DNA of 64,000 bases, taken from positions 9,681,976 to 9,745,975 of the forward strand of contig CM072889.1 in assembly GCA_037013685.1 (NCBI GenBank), given 5' to 3'. Position 1 is the first letter of the stretch. Each line of letters starts with the position of its first letter. The notes under the pieces were generated by a model. That model worked only from the letters and a program-made list of their open reading frames with translations, made no database searches and was not told the origin of the DNA. Source of the DNA: Acridotheres tristis (Eukaryota > Chordata > Aves > Passeriformes > Sturnidae). Both the position numbers and the translations under genes were made by a program. Below, in pieces: positions 37,601 through 50,100 of the stretch.

Positions 37601-40600
37601 ATAAGGTCTCTAGAACGTGTTGATTTTCACAGAATTTTTTGTACCAGTTGTCATTGTTTTAGAATGGAGATACCCAGACATTGGTTGAAATAGTTAATAT
37701 TTTAATCAAAGCTTAGATAGTACCTGTCAAAACTTGGGGTTTTTTTGTTTTGTTTTTGTTTTTGTGTATACGCCTGAATATGAGAACTATATTTTGCAAT
37801 ATATTTTTGTATTTTGAAGTAACAGCAGGATATTCCAGACATTTCCATCCTGCTTGCGCAGTGACACCTGACTCTGTATGAGAGCCTTTGATTGTCATAA
37901 GCTGCTCTTCTGGGATTTGACTCAACTTACAGTGAAGGAGCCTGTTCTGTGTGCTTGGTCTGTTCCCCAGCTTGCTAAGAGAACCAAACATACCAACATA
38001 TGTTATAGGGAAAACAAATTTCTGATGTCTTAATTAAAGAGAATTCATTAGTTTGCTAATTAGGTAGATTACAGAAAGGGCTTTCTAGGGAACACCAACT
38101 GACTTCTTCAGGAGTTTCCCAAGGCCCTTGTGTGCCCAGAGAGTCACCCCATTCTCAAGCTGGAAACTTTGGGTTCTAATGCAAAAGCAAAAGAACTTGT
38201 CTGGTGAAGAAACAAGAGGCATTGAAATTGAGACAGAGCCAGTGGGGGGTGCGTAAGGAAAAGCATCATGAGTCAGAGCTCTATAGCAGTGGAGTTTTTC
38301 CAAGTAATAGGAAATCCAGGAAAGCTGCCTTGCAAAATCCAGTGTTAGTGTTACAGATACAGAGCATATTAGAAAAAGGAATGTGAAGCTGAAAAATCTG
38401 TTCATCTTTACATGAATGAAAAGCTGTATAAATGTTATGCATGTGCTAATACTTGTAGACCATATGGGGGTTATGTATTTTGCGTTTCAGGGTTTTTTCA
38501 TCATCATCATCACTTGTGGATTTTGTGAATGTCTCTCTTGGAGAATAAAGACTTGAAAAAATGCTGATGGCAAGTTAATCTGCTAGAATGTTAATTTTAT
38601 TTTTCTTCCCTTATAATATGCATTAATCCATATTCATTCTGTTGAGGAAAATTACTATTGGCTTTTTCTTACATTTTTCCTTCCTCTTTTTTACTTCAGA
38701 TAAACAAATTACTAGAATGCTTTCCAGATTTCTGTCATGCAGGAAAGAGCAACCTTTCCTGTATTTGTCAAGTAAACTGTCTTGCTTTAGTATCTTCAAA
38801 ATCATCTTCCTGTAACTTGATTAAAATTCAGCCTTTTTGTTAAGTCACCTTAATTTTATGGCTGTACTTCTACAATTTTCCACTTTGTTTAGTAAATAAT
38901 TCAATAAGGAATTGGAATTTTATTATAGGATCCAATAAATAAAAAGCTAAAATGCAAAACGCAGCAATAAAAATGATAAATATAAAAAGAATTAAATTAT
39001 TATTACTAGCGTATATTTTTAACTATTTAAAGTTAATTTTCATTTTAAATTATGCATTGTAATAACTTGACAAAAATTTTGGGAGTATAAACTCATGTTT
39101 TTCACTGTAGATATGTATATAAAACCAGAGAAAAGGGAAAATAAGAGGCGTCAAAAACCAATCTGATTTACTCTCCATTTAAAAAAAGGGAAAAAAAATC
39201 TGTCTTCTTCAGTGTTGCCTTTGATTTCTTTGACACCTTGGAATGATTTGTTGTTGTTGTTTTCAATCTGATTCTGGGGAGCCAGGGAAATAGGCAGTGT
39301 GAAATGCCTCTTATCAAAAATATTTTTAAATAGTCATGTGGCATTTAAATAAATCCCATCAAACATTGTAAAGTCCTTGCCACACCAGGGCTTTGATCAG
39401 TGTTTGCAGCATAAGTCAGCCCTAGTCCATGAAACCTGAACAGAGGAGGGAGCACGGGTGGTGTTCAGCAAGGCACAAACTTTGACTAGTTCTCTTTTAT
39501 CAGCATTATTTCTCTGCCTCCTTGTGAAAGAAGTACTCCTGTTGCAGACCTATTGCAATTCATTCCACGAATCATTTTGCAGTTAAATATGAATTGAGGT
39601 AACACTCAGACTTTGTTTCTGCCTCTGGTATCCATGCAACTATGTGCAGAATTATAGTATCCTCTGTGAGGTGTGGTATGTGGTTACTGGTGGTTTAAGT
39701 GTTCACCTTTGTCTCCTCAATCTGTTGTGCAGGGGATGTTGTGGACCAGGGTTCACAAGGGTTTGTGTAGCCAGAGGTGTCCAAGGTGGTTCTAATAAAG
39801 CTGTCATTAGTTACAGGACAGATATTACAATCACACATGGAACTTTGACACATAAAATTGTTTTATTTAGATGAATAAACCTAAGAAGGCATAAGAGAAT
39901 TGTGGACCACAGGCATGACAGGATTAACGGATCTGGTTTTGGTATTCACAGGGTCAGTTTGGGATTCCACAATACACTTCCAGAATCAGGGTAACTGGCA
40001 TGCCAAGTATAGGTACTCAGCAGTGGTGAGAAGAGTCTGTCAGATCTGGCAGGTTTTATTAGATCAGTCTACTGATGGATCTTCTCTAGGCTCAGTTTAG
40101 CTCCTGAAATGAAGAGCAGTGGCAGAAACTCAGATACAGCTTCAGAAAAGGCAATCTCGAGAGCAACAAAAAGGGCAAAAAGCAAAACCTAAAGAATTCA
40201 GGATTTCTGACATCTTTTCAAGTAAACATTCAATGGAGAAGAGTGGGAATGGTTAATCCAGAATGACTGTTTTAAGACATAGTATAAAACTGTGTAAACC
40301 ATCTTAAAAAGCCTCAGAACAGAAGGGTTGAGAATTTCCCTTCTTAAATAAAAAAATCATTGGTCCATTTAAAGAAATTGGAGACTTAAAGGTAGAACTG
40401 CATTACATGTGCTGAATTACACATAATTTGCTGTCTCACCTCTACTTCTTTTTACGCTGGGACAACATGGCTGGGTTGCACTTGGCAGCTTGGTTTGGTT
40501 TGGGGGGGTTTTTTTTGAGCCTTTCGTAGACCTAGTTAAATCCTTCTCCAGCTGCAGGGGTAGGTTGGTTCGTTTGCTTGGGGTATTTTGGGCAGGATGT

Positions 40601-41616
40601 GGGGGCTTTTTTTGTTTGTTTGGGCTTCTCTTTTTTTCCCCATGACCTTCATATATTCATATACCTATAATTTATTAAAACAGAGATACTTGTAATGTAT
40701 ATTTTGTCAATTTTCTCAACCAGACTCTCTGGCAGCCTGTAGTGCTGACTAAAGAGTATAAAATCTCAAGTACTCAACATATACTTACATGTAGAGTTGT
40801 CATTTGTTTCAGTGCACACATAAACACCTCTTTTAGATGACCTCAGTATGCACAAAACTTTTACTAAGGAAAAGAAACTTGGAAAGCTATAGAGCTTTAC
40901 AGTGAGCTCTCTCTTTTGGGCAGGAAGCAAATTCATTGCTAAAATGCATTAGGTATCTCTGAGAGGCTAGGAAAGGAAGTTCTCAGACATCTAAAAAACC
41001 GGCAATTTAGAAACTCCAGCTGTGCTAATCTTAGCTTGGGAAGTAAACTTGCTTAACTTCCAGCCTAGCATAAAGAGAGGAAGTACTGATAATTCTTATA
41101 TGTATTTTTTTCTTTGTCTGAAAATCTTATTGTGGTTTTGGCTTAGATTTTAATTCATGTTCGCCTGAGCACAATGTACATATTATATAAGAGAGATGCT
41201 TTAAATGAAAAAAAAAAGATACTGTTGTGTATATGAAAAAGTCAGTTTCATTTAGATGGTAATACTGTTTTAATGTGACAAACCATCAGCAGTTTTGAGT
41301 TATGTGAAATTCAATGGCAAACACTTTAAGATAATTAAGTTTGTATTTTAGTTTGTTTCATCAAGTCCTATTTTCATACTTCCATCTGGTCAAAAGGGGG
41401 TGATAGTGGTATGGATGGTCCCAGGGGCCTTATTTGAGATCTGGGCTCATTGGGTGGCGTCAGCATCAAGAACAGTTCCATTGTCAGCAGGTAAAGTGCT
41501 ATGACTGTTACGCTGAAATTTGACTTTGTGCAACCAAAAGTGAACAGCATCATATGCCTAAAAGTGAAGAGTCTTTTAAAAAACATGCTTGCAAAATTTG
41601 TTACATGCTAGATAAT
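28615..41616. other. Long unique non-coding DNA
   Basis: 13 kb without a recognisable gene or transposon, uniformly AT-rich. The longest frame of the window lies here (33586-34086, plus, 166 codons) but has no domain, no CpG or codon signal and no splice context. The frame at 38085-38405 (minus) begins with a hydrophobic stretch but is otherwise unconvincing. Small features are the double hairpin at 31050-31087, a (TCA)5 patch near 38500, and a G/T-rich patch at 40490-40640. Very AT-rich stretches lie at 28680-28990 and 38880-39070. Confidence 0.6.
31050..31087. repeat. Two adjacent perfect hairpins
   Basis: Hairpin one: ATTACAGAG (31050-31058), loop AAAA, CTCTGTAAT (31063-31071). Hairpin two starts at the next base: AGAACA (31072-31077), spacer GTTT, TGTTCT (31082-31087). 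The second has the half-sites of a steroid-receptor response element, but with a 4-base spacer where the classical site has 3. Confidence 0.8.
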
Positions 41617-42133
41617 TGTTGCAGCAGATCTCTCGTTAAAGGGTTGAAATGAGCCAAGACTATTGTTTAACAACAGAAAGAGTCCCATTTTATTCTTATT
41701 ACACATTATCCATCCTGACTCCAACTAATCACAGACTTAGACTGCAACCAACTCCCACAGTAGGTTTCCTTACCAGACTCAAGGCTGGTTATTTCTTGCT
41801 GGAATATGACTGCAAGTATTTTCCTTGCTGCCTCTGACTTTAAGCTTTCACCTCAGTCAACTCTGACTGCACACACCCACTGCAGGGCCTAACTGCAAAA
41901 CCAGACAGACATCACAGCATTCCTCCAGTACCTTATTCCTCAGGACTCCTCTACCTCCTCCAGGTCCTCTGCCTCTGAGCTCCCTTGACCAGCCAAATCA
42001 CCCCTTTTATCACACTTACCTTTATAAGTCACTTTATAGCTGTGACCCATTAAGGGCTAGGCTATTCTTGGGTAATTAGTACAGCTGTGACTTAGCAGGG
42101 GCAAGGTCGCCTGTAATCTCTTCTGCACCCACA
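41617..42133 (-). mobile_element. Solo LTR, family shared with 54137-54633
   Basis: A 517-bp LTR beginning TGTTGCAGCAGA and ending CACCCACA on the plus strand. It aligns along most of its length with 54137-54633; shared blocks include AACAACA near the left, GACCCATTAAGGGC in the middle right, and GGTAATTAGTACAGCT. Read on the minus strand it has a TATAAAG box (plus-strand 42020-42026) and an AATAAA signal (plus-strand 41689-41694). The flanks ATAAT (41612-41616) and ATATT (42134-42138) match at 4 of 5 bases, compatible with a mutated 5-bp TSD. No internal retroviral genes adjoin it. A plus-strand frame at 41649-41837 lies inside and is spurious. Confidence 0.85.
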
Positions 42134-43375
42134 ATATTTGTGGAGTAGGATGATGATACACTGCTTTAAAAAGTACCTTTCAAAAGCAGCTGTGTGACAC
42201 TATTTGTTTGTTAGGTCTTAGTAGCAAAAACCCAAAACAGCATTAAGAAACACACTAAACTGTGATTGAATTTGAATAAACTGGATGTTTGGAAGGGATA
42301 AAGATCTTCCCTGGCAATTATAACTCCACATTGAAGATGGAGGATTTAGAAAAACGTATTTTTTCCATAGAAACTTCTAGGTTTATTGTTCAGATATTAT
42401 TTGAAAGATGATATGAGTGTCTTTTTTCTTCTCATATCATCGAATGTATTGTTATGGTTTGAAGTCTTCAGAGCTGCTAACAGAGCTGGTGAGAGAAATC
42501 ACCATTCTGGGACTTTGTGTCCCAGCAACTGAGCAGTTTGATACCCAGTGGTTCCAGTAACCTTTGAGCACGAGTGGAGACTGATTTACATTGTACTGGG
42601 TGTCTCAGTCATGCAGCTGGAAAATATGGGTCCCTTTCCTTATATCCAGTTCTCCCTTCTCACTTAATTGAGCTATTAACATTTCAGAAATCATTAGTGC
42701 CTAACAAGTCTTGTGCTTTTTGCTTGAAATAGTATCTTATGTATTTGGACAAAAGGGATATTTCCTTAAGGAAAACTTTCCTAAAAACATATCTGCTCTT
42801 AGATTTGAGTCTGAGAGCTGTTTCCTCATGTAGAAAAGAGAATTCTCTCCAAATTGTTGCTCTCTAGTGATAGCAGGGAGAAATTCACTTGTACTGCTGA
42901 AAAGAAGTTCCGTGTTCCTTTGCAGTGGTGTTTGCTTCTATTTACAGCATTTTGTTCCTTATTCAATAGCTTGTTAAATGTTTATCTATAAATAGAATTT
43001 TATTGCTCAGACTTGATCAGGCAGAGGTTTTTTTGACTAAACCCCTTTTGAGCTTAGGAATAGCTATGTTGGACTTTGACATATTGTGCCCGCAGTAGAT
43101 CCCTGTCCTAAGATATATTTTGTTTTGAAAAAGGTAGTTTTACTCTATCTCTGGAATTAAAGATTTACACAGCTCTGATATTAAAACCCAATCCTCATAC
43201 CGTATGTCACATAACAAGAAAATTTGAGCAATGCTCTGAATTTCAGGTTATTTGGAACAGCAAGACATTTCAAGAAAAGGATCTTTATATTAATGGTTGG
43301 GTCTTAGCCGAAGAAAACAAATGAGTTTAAGTGGAAAGATGTTTTAAATGAAACGAACTGTCCCATTTAGCTGTG
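42134..43375. other. Unique non-coding DNA
   Basis: About 1.2 kb between two LTRs, with no gene or repeat that I recognise. Confidence 0.6.
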
Positions 43376-43382
43376 GGTGTAT

Positions 43383-44171
43383 ATAGCCGCTGTGGGCAGC
43401 TATAAACAGGACTGGGCTAGCTGGGGAATCCATGGCGTAAATATAGAGAGATGGGAACGATGGAGTTGCAGATAAACAAAGAACTGTTAATGTATAAAGT
43501 AACAAAGGTAGAAACCACATGGTACAAGGGGCAACCTTCAAAGAGCCAGGGGTGTGGCAAATGTAACAATGTATAGGGGTATATGAGGGCAAAGGTCCAA
43601 TCATGAACAATCATGAAGGAGCATGCCCTTAAAAGTGACTGGTTCTGATCCAGCCAAGAGCAAGAACCAGAAACATGACCTAATATAGAATGATTACATT
43701 AGCATGCTGTGGTCACTGCAGTAAAAAGAGAGGGAAAGGACAGCAATACACATGGACTTCTTTAGGGAAAAAAGGCCAACTTTACTGTATGGACAGCCCA
43801 TATTTAAAGCATGTTATGTGGAGCTAGGACAGGACAGTAGCTCATTGGGCAATTGGGAAAAACATCCATGGGACAGTACCTCAGGATGTATACCACAGGA
43901 AAGACACCAGGTGTTAATCTTTATTATGAATTCCACTGTTTTTCACCATATTATCACCTTGGGAGACTTCCACCCTAACTGAAGCTATAGTCAGCTTATC
44001 AGCCTGGGAATGCACCTGAGGAGAAATTCAGGCCTGAAAAAGAATTTCCAAGCTGTAATTCCCTAGCTCTCTAAATGTGTGTGTCCACAGCATGTTACTT
44101 CCCATGGCCTCAAGCCAAAGCCCCCTGCATCTGCAGGTGAAGCCACTACCCTGTCATCCCCAATTTCCACA
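43383..44171 (-). mobile_element. LTR of the 9397-9801 family, split by a nested LTR
   Basis: The left part (43383-43707) and the right part (44090-44171) together align with the uninterrupted LTR at 9397-9801; the gap between them is exactly the nested LTR 43708-44089. The outer element is flanked by a 7-bp direct repeat GGTGTAT (43376-43382 and 44172-44178), consistent with its own TSD. The plus-strand start reads TAGCC where the other copy has TGGCC, so the terminal TG appears mutated. The TATA and poly(A) motifs are more degraded than in the 9397 copy. Minus-strand frames at 43344-43614 are LTR read-through, not genes. Confidence 0.85.
43708..44089 (-). mobile_element. Nested ERVK-type LTR, 6-bp TSD with one mismatch
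   Basis: A 382-bp LTR, TGTGGTCACTG to GTGTCCACA on the plus strand, inserted into the LTR of the 9397 family. It is flanked by GCATGC (43702-43707) and GCATGT (44090-44095), a 6-bp TSD with one substitution. It is related to the LTR at 13944-14330: shared order of CACATGG, TATCACC.TGGGAGA, AGCTTATC.GC.TGGGAA and the CACA end. The AATAAA found in that copy is degraded here. A plus-strand frame at 43752-43982 inside it is spurious. Confidence 0.88.
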
Positions 44172-44178
44172 GGTGTAT

Positions 44179-47100
44179 TCTGCAAATCCCTTGGGTCTTG
44201 TCGGGATATAGGACTATTCAACACCTGATTTTGCTCTCTAACTCTTCTTTTGGCTCTTCTAAGTTATCATCTCCTGGAAAGTATTCTGAGTGCATTTTGT
44301 TTCTCATTGTTTGAACACTTTATTTTTTTCTTGCAGCTCCTAAAAATAAAACCTTAATGGAGCCTTTCCACTCTGGTCAAGTATTTATGCTATACATGAT
44401 CAATAAAGAGGGAGTAAAATTCTGCTTGTGCATATTTTTCACATGCCAAGTGAATCAGAAATTATCAAATCACAGATGAATTCTATTATTATAACTTTAG
44501 CTTCAGAGATACAAGTAAAGGTGAATGTTTCTCCATGGCACTTTATCTTACAACATTGAATGCCTATTTTCATTCCTGAAAATTAAAAATCAAGTTCATT
44601 AAAGGAATTGTTTGGGCTCTTATGTGTGAATGTATTAGCAACTCTAACTTTCAAGTGTGATTTTACTTTTTCTGGGGTGTAATTTCCTCAAAGAAAGAGA
44701 AAGGAATCTTTTCAATGAATGAAGTGATGAAAATGGCAGGAAACTTGAACAAAACCCTGATATTGAAAACTGAGGGCAACCTAAAAGTAACAATCTCATT
44801 TTATACAAAAAAAATCAGTTTCTGTTCCGTGAATGGTGTTTTTTTCTCCTGATACAAGTTGATTACACGTGAGGAGTTGGGTGTTACAGATCTGTAAGGG
44901 ATACAAGTGAGGGGGAAAATCCTGAGAAAGTAAGAAAACTTGCTTAATTCTACAGCTGCCTTCTATGCCATGATTCTCCAGGGTCCACTTAGGAGAAATC
45001 AAGATTTGCTTTGAGGCATGAGAAGAGAAATGTTTTCTCACCTCAGGATAAAACTCCAGTGTGTTTCCAGTCCTTATCGAATGTGACCTGGTCCTCATTA
45101 GCTAGTTGTGCTTTCACAAATCAAATGTGAAGCATGTAGTTAGAATGTTGAGAACAAAAAGACTGGGAGTGGTTATGGCTGAAAAATAAAGCACTGCAAA
45201 TACTACCTTTAAATCTCTTATCTCTGGACTTGAGAGAGTTTTATCATTTTGACAAATTTGGCAAGCTCAAAGAAAAATAAAAAATTTTTTGAAAGCTGAA
45301 TGATTTAAATCCCTGAACAAGACCAAACATCTATAGCTGATTTTTTAAATTCATGAAGCTAGAGGAGATACTTAATGTATCAGGAGATGCTTAAGAGCTA
45401 ATTATCGAAAAGTTATTAGAAAATGGGGATTAAAACCAACAACTTCTGGATATTTTTTTATTTCCTGTGGATTGAAGCAATTAGTAAAAATGTTGCCATC
45501 AGCAAAGTTTCCATTATTATTTCCCACATGTATCCTTTGCAATTGTACAAGTTCTTTCAATGATAAATAAAAATGAATCTTCTTTCTCATTTGAAAAAAA
45601 ACCAAACAAACACAAGATTAAAAGTGTCCTACTGATACTAATAAGAGCAATATGATTTTTCATTAAAGGTAGTTGTTTATATCCTAATATCTTGATTAAA
45701 ATATTCAAGGATTTTTTGAGCCCTGACAGAAAATAATGAAGGCTTCTGCTTTACCAAATGGAATAAAGAGCTTTTAGAAACCTTGAGTTTCTGTAATGAA
45801 ATTGAAAATTTGAACTCATGTTGAATGAGTTTGTTGCCTGTGACATGGTTGACTCTAAGATGGTCTGTCAAATAATCTGACTATATAAAGAACAGCATAA
45901 ATTCATCAGCAAAATACCTATCTATACCATGAAAAATGTAGATTTATGTTCTTAGCAGTTTAATTATTTACTTTTTGTTACAGGGATCATCTCATTGTAA
46001 AATGATTGCTGTATTTTAAATCAAGCTGTTAGTTAATATGTACTGTTAGTGTCCAGGAATTCAGCTCAGATAAAGACAGCTCCTGTTGTCCTGCCAATTC
46101 TATACACAGTAAAATATCAATAGTCCCCTCTCACCCACTCTGGTTCAAATAATGCAAATTTTGGTTAGACCTTGCCTAAATCTAGCAAATACTTTCTTTA
46201 ATTTTCTTTCCTTAAGGTCATTGTGATGAACTTAAAGAGAAGCCCAGTCTTCTTTTAGAGAAAAGTAGATGTAGCTTTTCTTACACGTCTAAGCATTTTA
46301 TGCTGAAGGATGTGACTCTTGTTTTGGATGTGCCAGGATATTGTAATCAGGATGAGTAGAGTCTGTAGAAAGGGGGAATTCCTTAGAGCCTGGCAGATGA
46401 CACCACTACTGTGGGCAGTTTTACCTCCTTCCTGATTCTATGCATTTCTACTCAGATCTGTGAGTAAAAATAAAGTTTTGCTATTGAAGTTTGGTGCTTA
46501 TGTTGCACTTTCATTCACCTACAACTACATAGTTGCTTTGTGTGTGAAAAATATGTATTTTGACTAGTGAAGTATTTTATGAAGGCAAACAGTACAAATA
46601 TTAGACTGTGCATAGTTATTTAATATAGCTTTTCCTTGACCCTTACTTGGACACTTCCTTGCAATCTAGAAAAATATTTTGAAAGTATTTTATGACTTTC
46701 AGTTAACATATAATTTTCAATATTTTTATTATTATACTTATTTTTGAACAGAAAAGCTGTATTTCTGTTGGAATCCAAATTTTAAAAAATAGATAGAATA
46801 TGACTGCTTCTTAAAAATTACTGCTAAAAAGGAAAAAAGTAGTTTGTATAGGTGAATATGCTCTCTCACTGGCCTTCTTATCTTAAAAATTACTGTTATT
46901 TTGGCTGGTTGTTCACATGAGTAATCCACTGAACTCTGTAAAGATTTCAATATTCTGGGTTTTATGTCTTTCACTGTTACAGAAATGATCTGTAGTATTT
47001 TACTATTATGTGAAACAATTAATATGGGATTGCAGAATCTACTTTATTTCTCTCTTTGGTTTCTGTAACTTCTATCCAACTTAATGACCCATTTTCTAAG

Positions 47101-50100
47101 TTGCTTATACCTGACACACATCTGTATTTGTATTTATGTGCATAAATATTATTTTGTGATATTTCTGAAAATAGTTCCTGGAGCCTGAGGACTGCTGTTT
47201 TGTGCCAGCAGTATAAGAAGGGCAAGCCAACATTTGTGCCCCTCAGGAGAATTGACACAAGGACTCCGACAAAAAAGATGACAGAAGCCAGACAGTTGGG
47301 AATGTAAAAAATGTCGTGCATGAACTTTATAGTACACATTTTGCTCTGAATGTTCTTGCTTCTATATAATTTTGGATCCGGAGAGGGATGTAGAGGTCAT
47401 CCCTCCATTCTCATAGTGGTTTCTATTATTATTGGCCATTTTCTGTGTTAAGTAGGTGTATGCATTGTATTAAATAGTTCCTATTCTGTCTCCTCCCAAA
47501 TAATTTCAAAGATTATACATTCTATCATGCTAATAATCTGGATTTTTTAACTCCATGAAGAAGTTTATGCAGTAGACCTTGATAACTTCTAGAAAATTAT
47601 CAGCAGTTGCACAGACAATTAGTCATAGTCAAAGTTTGGCAGGTTTAAAGACTCAGTTAAACTTTGAATAGATAATATAAAAATACCTCCATGTGACTTC
47701 TCTGAAGAATCCAAATCTGAGATTTTAATTAACATCTGTTTTCTTTCTTCTTGGAGCTTTGAAATTTAAAGCAATGATTTCTCTTAGTATTATGGATTTC
47801 TTGTTTGACACAGCCTCTTTACATCTAATGAAGGTAGACATTAATGAAGTATAAAATACAATGAAAGAATGTCTTCCCTCAAAGTGTAGTCCAATTCTTA
47901 GCTGTCTTACTCATCAAGGACAACAGTCCCGTTTCAAATAGGATGTTTTTGGAAAGTTAAATGTAGTGGAAGTAGCTTAATTTTCACTTCTGAACCTCTG
48001 AAAACATTTATCTCTTACGGGAATAGTTTAAGCATAAAATAAGCAAATCTCTTATGACAGAGAAACTTCTGTTTGGCTTTTGAATTTTACTGAAAAACTT
48101 AACACGGAAAAAACATGGCAGAAAAAAAAATAGAAAAAATCATTAGATCTAGAAGATGTCTGGATAATCATTGTGTTTTCTGTAAACAGAAACAGTTTCT
48201 CAGAAACAATTGAGGATACAGTTGACTGATTGCAGGTGTGTTAGGGTCGTGTGGTAGCCTGGATCACTGTTCCATGCTTTGCTTCTGCTGTACTACAAGT
48301 TTGTAATAATTTCCTTGATTAATACCGGAAATAGAGCAGGTTCTATTATACATCATTATTAATCATATTCAACAGTGGGATATTGAATATTAATTTCTTA
48401 ATCAGTTTGGATTTATTTTGGTGTGAAGATGGATCAGTATTGCAGTGTGATGTGGGGATGACAGATTTTATTGTGCTTGTGTGGTGGCATTGGCATTGCA
48501 GGGGTAAATCTTGTTTGCCTCTCCTCTAAAATGTTCCACGTAACACTACATCAGCCTCTCTTGGTGCATATGACAAACAGAGTTTGAATAAGCTATGTTT
48601 TAAGTGCATAAATGGAATTTCACTTGCATTTTTGCTGTATCCTCAATGATTCTTAGCTTGGCTGCTCATGAAAAGTGTGAAATTAAAGCTACACACCCAC
48701 CAGGACATTAGACAAACAATATATTCAAAATATGAAAGTGTTTTTCTGAATGTGTTAACCAGCTCTATATACCTTCCAATTATGCTTATAATATCTGTTA
48801 AAATATGTTCCTATATTTATTTATTTTTAATTTCGGGGGTGATGCAATATTTAGAATACAATTATGTTTCAGTTTGCTGTGCTCTTCTTGTCAATTTCTT
48901 GTTTTGAAGTCTCTCACTGATTTCTTCTCATTTTTCATTACTGATGGCCCCTTCAGACAGGCAGGCTCTGAGCTAATTAGCAAAGCTTTGTTCATGAATG
49001 CTTGATTCCTCCAAAAACTCTGCAGGAAGGAAACTCATGAACAATACTACACAATCTGCAGTTGCAGAGGCTGTAGTGTTAACAGTAATGTGCTGCAATG
49101 TTTAAATTAAAATCCACCACTTCAGATATTATTAATTCATGTTTTGTGATGGGGTAGTTTATAGTCCAAAGGACAGTGGAGTAGGATGATGCAGTGCTGC
49201 AGGTCTGATTCAAAAGTTAGCATGCAAGAATGGTGTCTATACTACCGTTTGAAATTCCTCTGGAATTTTGTGGTTAGGCCTGCAAACTGGGCTGGTTTTT
49301 AGTCATTTGGCAAGCTCCAAGCCTTCTTTGTTTTCTTTGTCCTGCACTGTTCATCTTTTGATTCTGTGGGTGCCTAATTACTGCTTAAAATAATTGTGCC
49401 TCACAGTGATAAAAGCTGAACTCTGACTTTTGTCAAGATTGGAAGAAGCAGTGAGCGAGATGAGGAAAAGATCTGTATGGCAGGGGGAGCAGCTGGGTTT
49501 TCTGAGATGGCAAAGTAACAAAATCTGGTACCTCTGGGATGTAAGAAGCTCCATGACATGAAGGTCATCATTGGGTACCTCTGATTAAGGGCAGTAATTT
49601 GGGAGCAGGGATAGGCATTTTTCTCATCATGATACATTCATGGCTTCATCTCTTTTCTATTTGAGGCATCACACTCATAGTGAGACAACTCCTGCTTTGG
49701 AGGACCTTGTTTCTTTTGGGGTAGTTTTCAATACTATGTTTGCTTATTTCATAAGATCCAGAATTTGTGCTTCTTCATTAAGACAAAATCTCTCGTTTTC
49801 AGGATAATTTTAAAGTTTTTCGTATTAAATGAGTAATACAAATTAAAGTTGCTCATCTGCAGAGGGAAGTGCTGCCAGCACCACTGAAGGTGTGCAATTG
49901 CCTCCTGGCAGACACTGCTTAGTACATCTTTTCTGAAGCCAGGATATGTTCCTTGGATCTCTTCATGCTCTTATTGTGTGAAGGTGTGCATGAAATATAA
50001 CATGACCCTAGTCAAAGTCTTTCTATAAGTAAGCAATCCTTAATGACTACATGAAGATTTGTGTGTGTGTAAATTCAAGCTTCCCTGGAGGTAGCCAGAT

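Noticed and set aside
46200..46530. Possible LTR 3' end around AATAAAGTTTTGC
   Set aside because: No matching TG...CA boundaries, no duplication and no second copy in the window.
47375..47415. Possible CR1 fragment (GAGGTCATCCCTCC)
   Set aside because: The match is too short and the diagnostic 3'-end blocks are missing.
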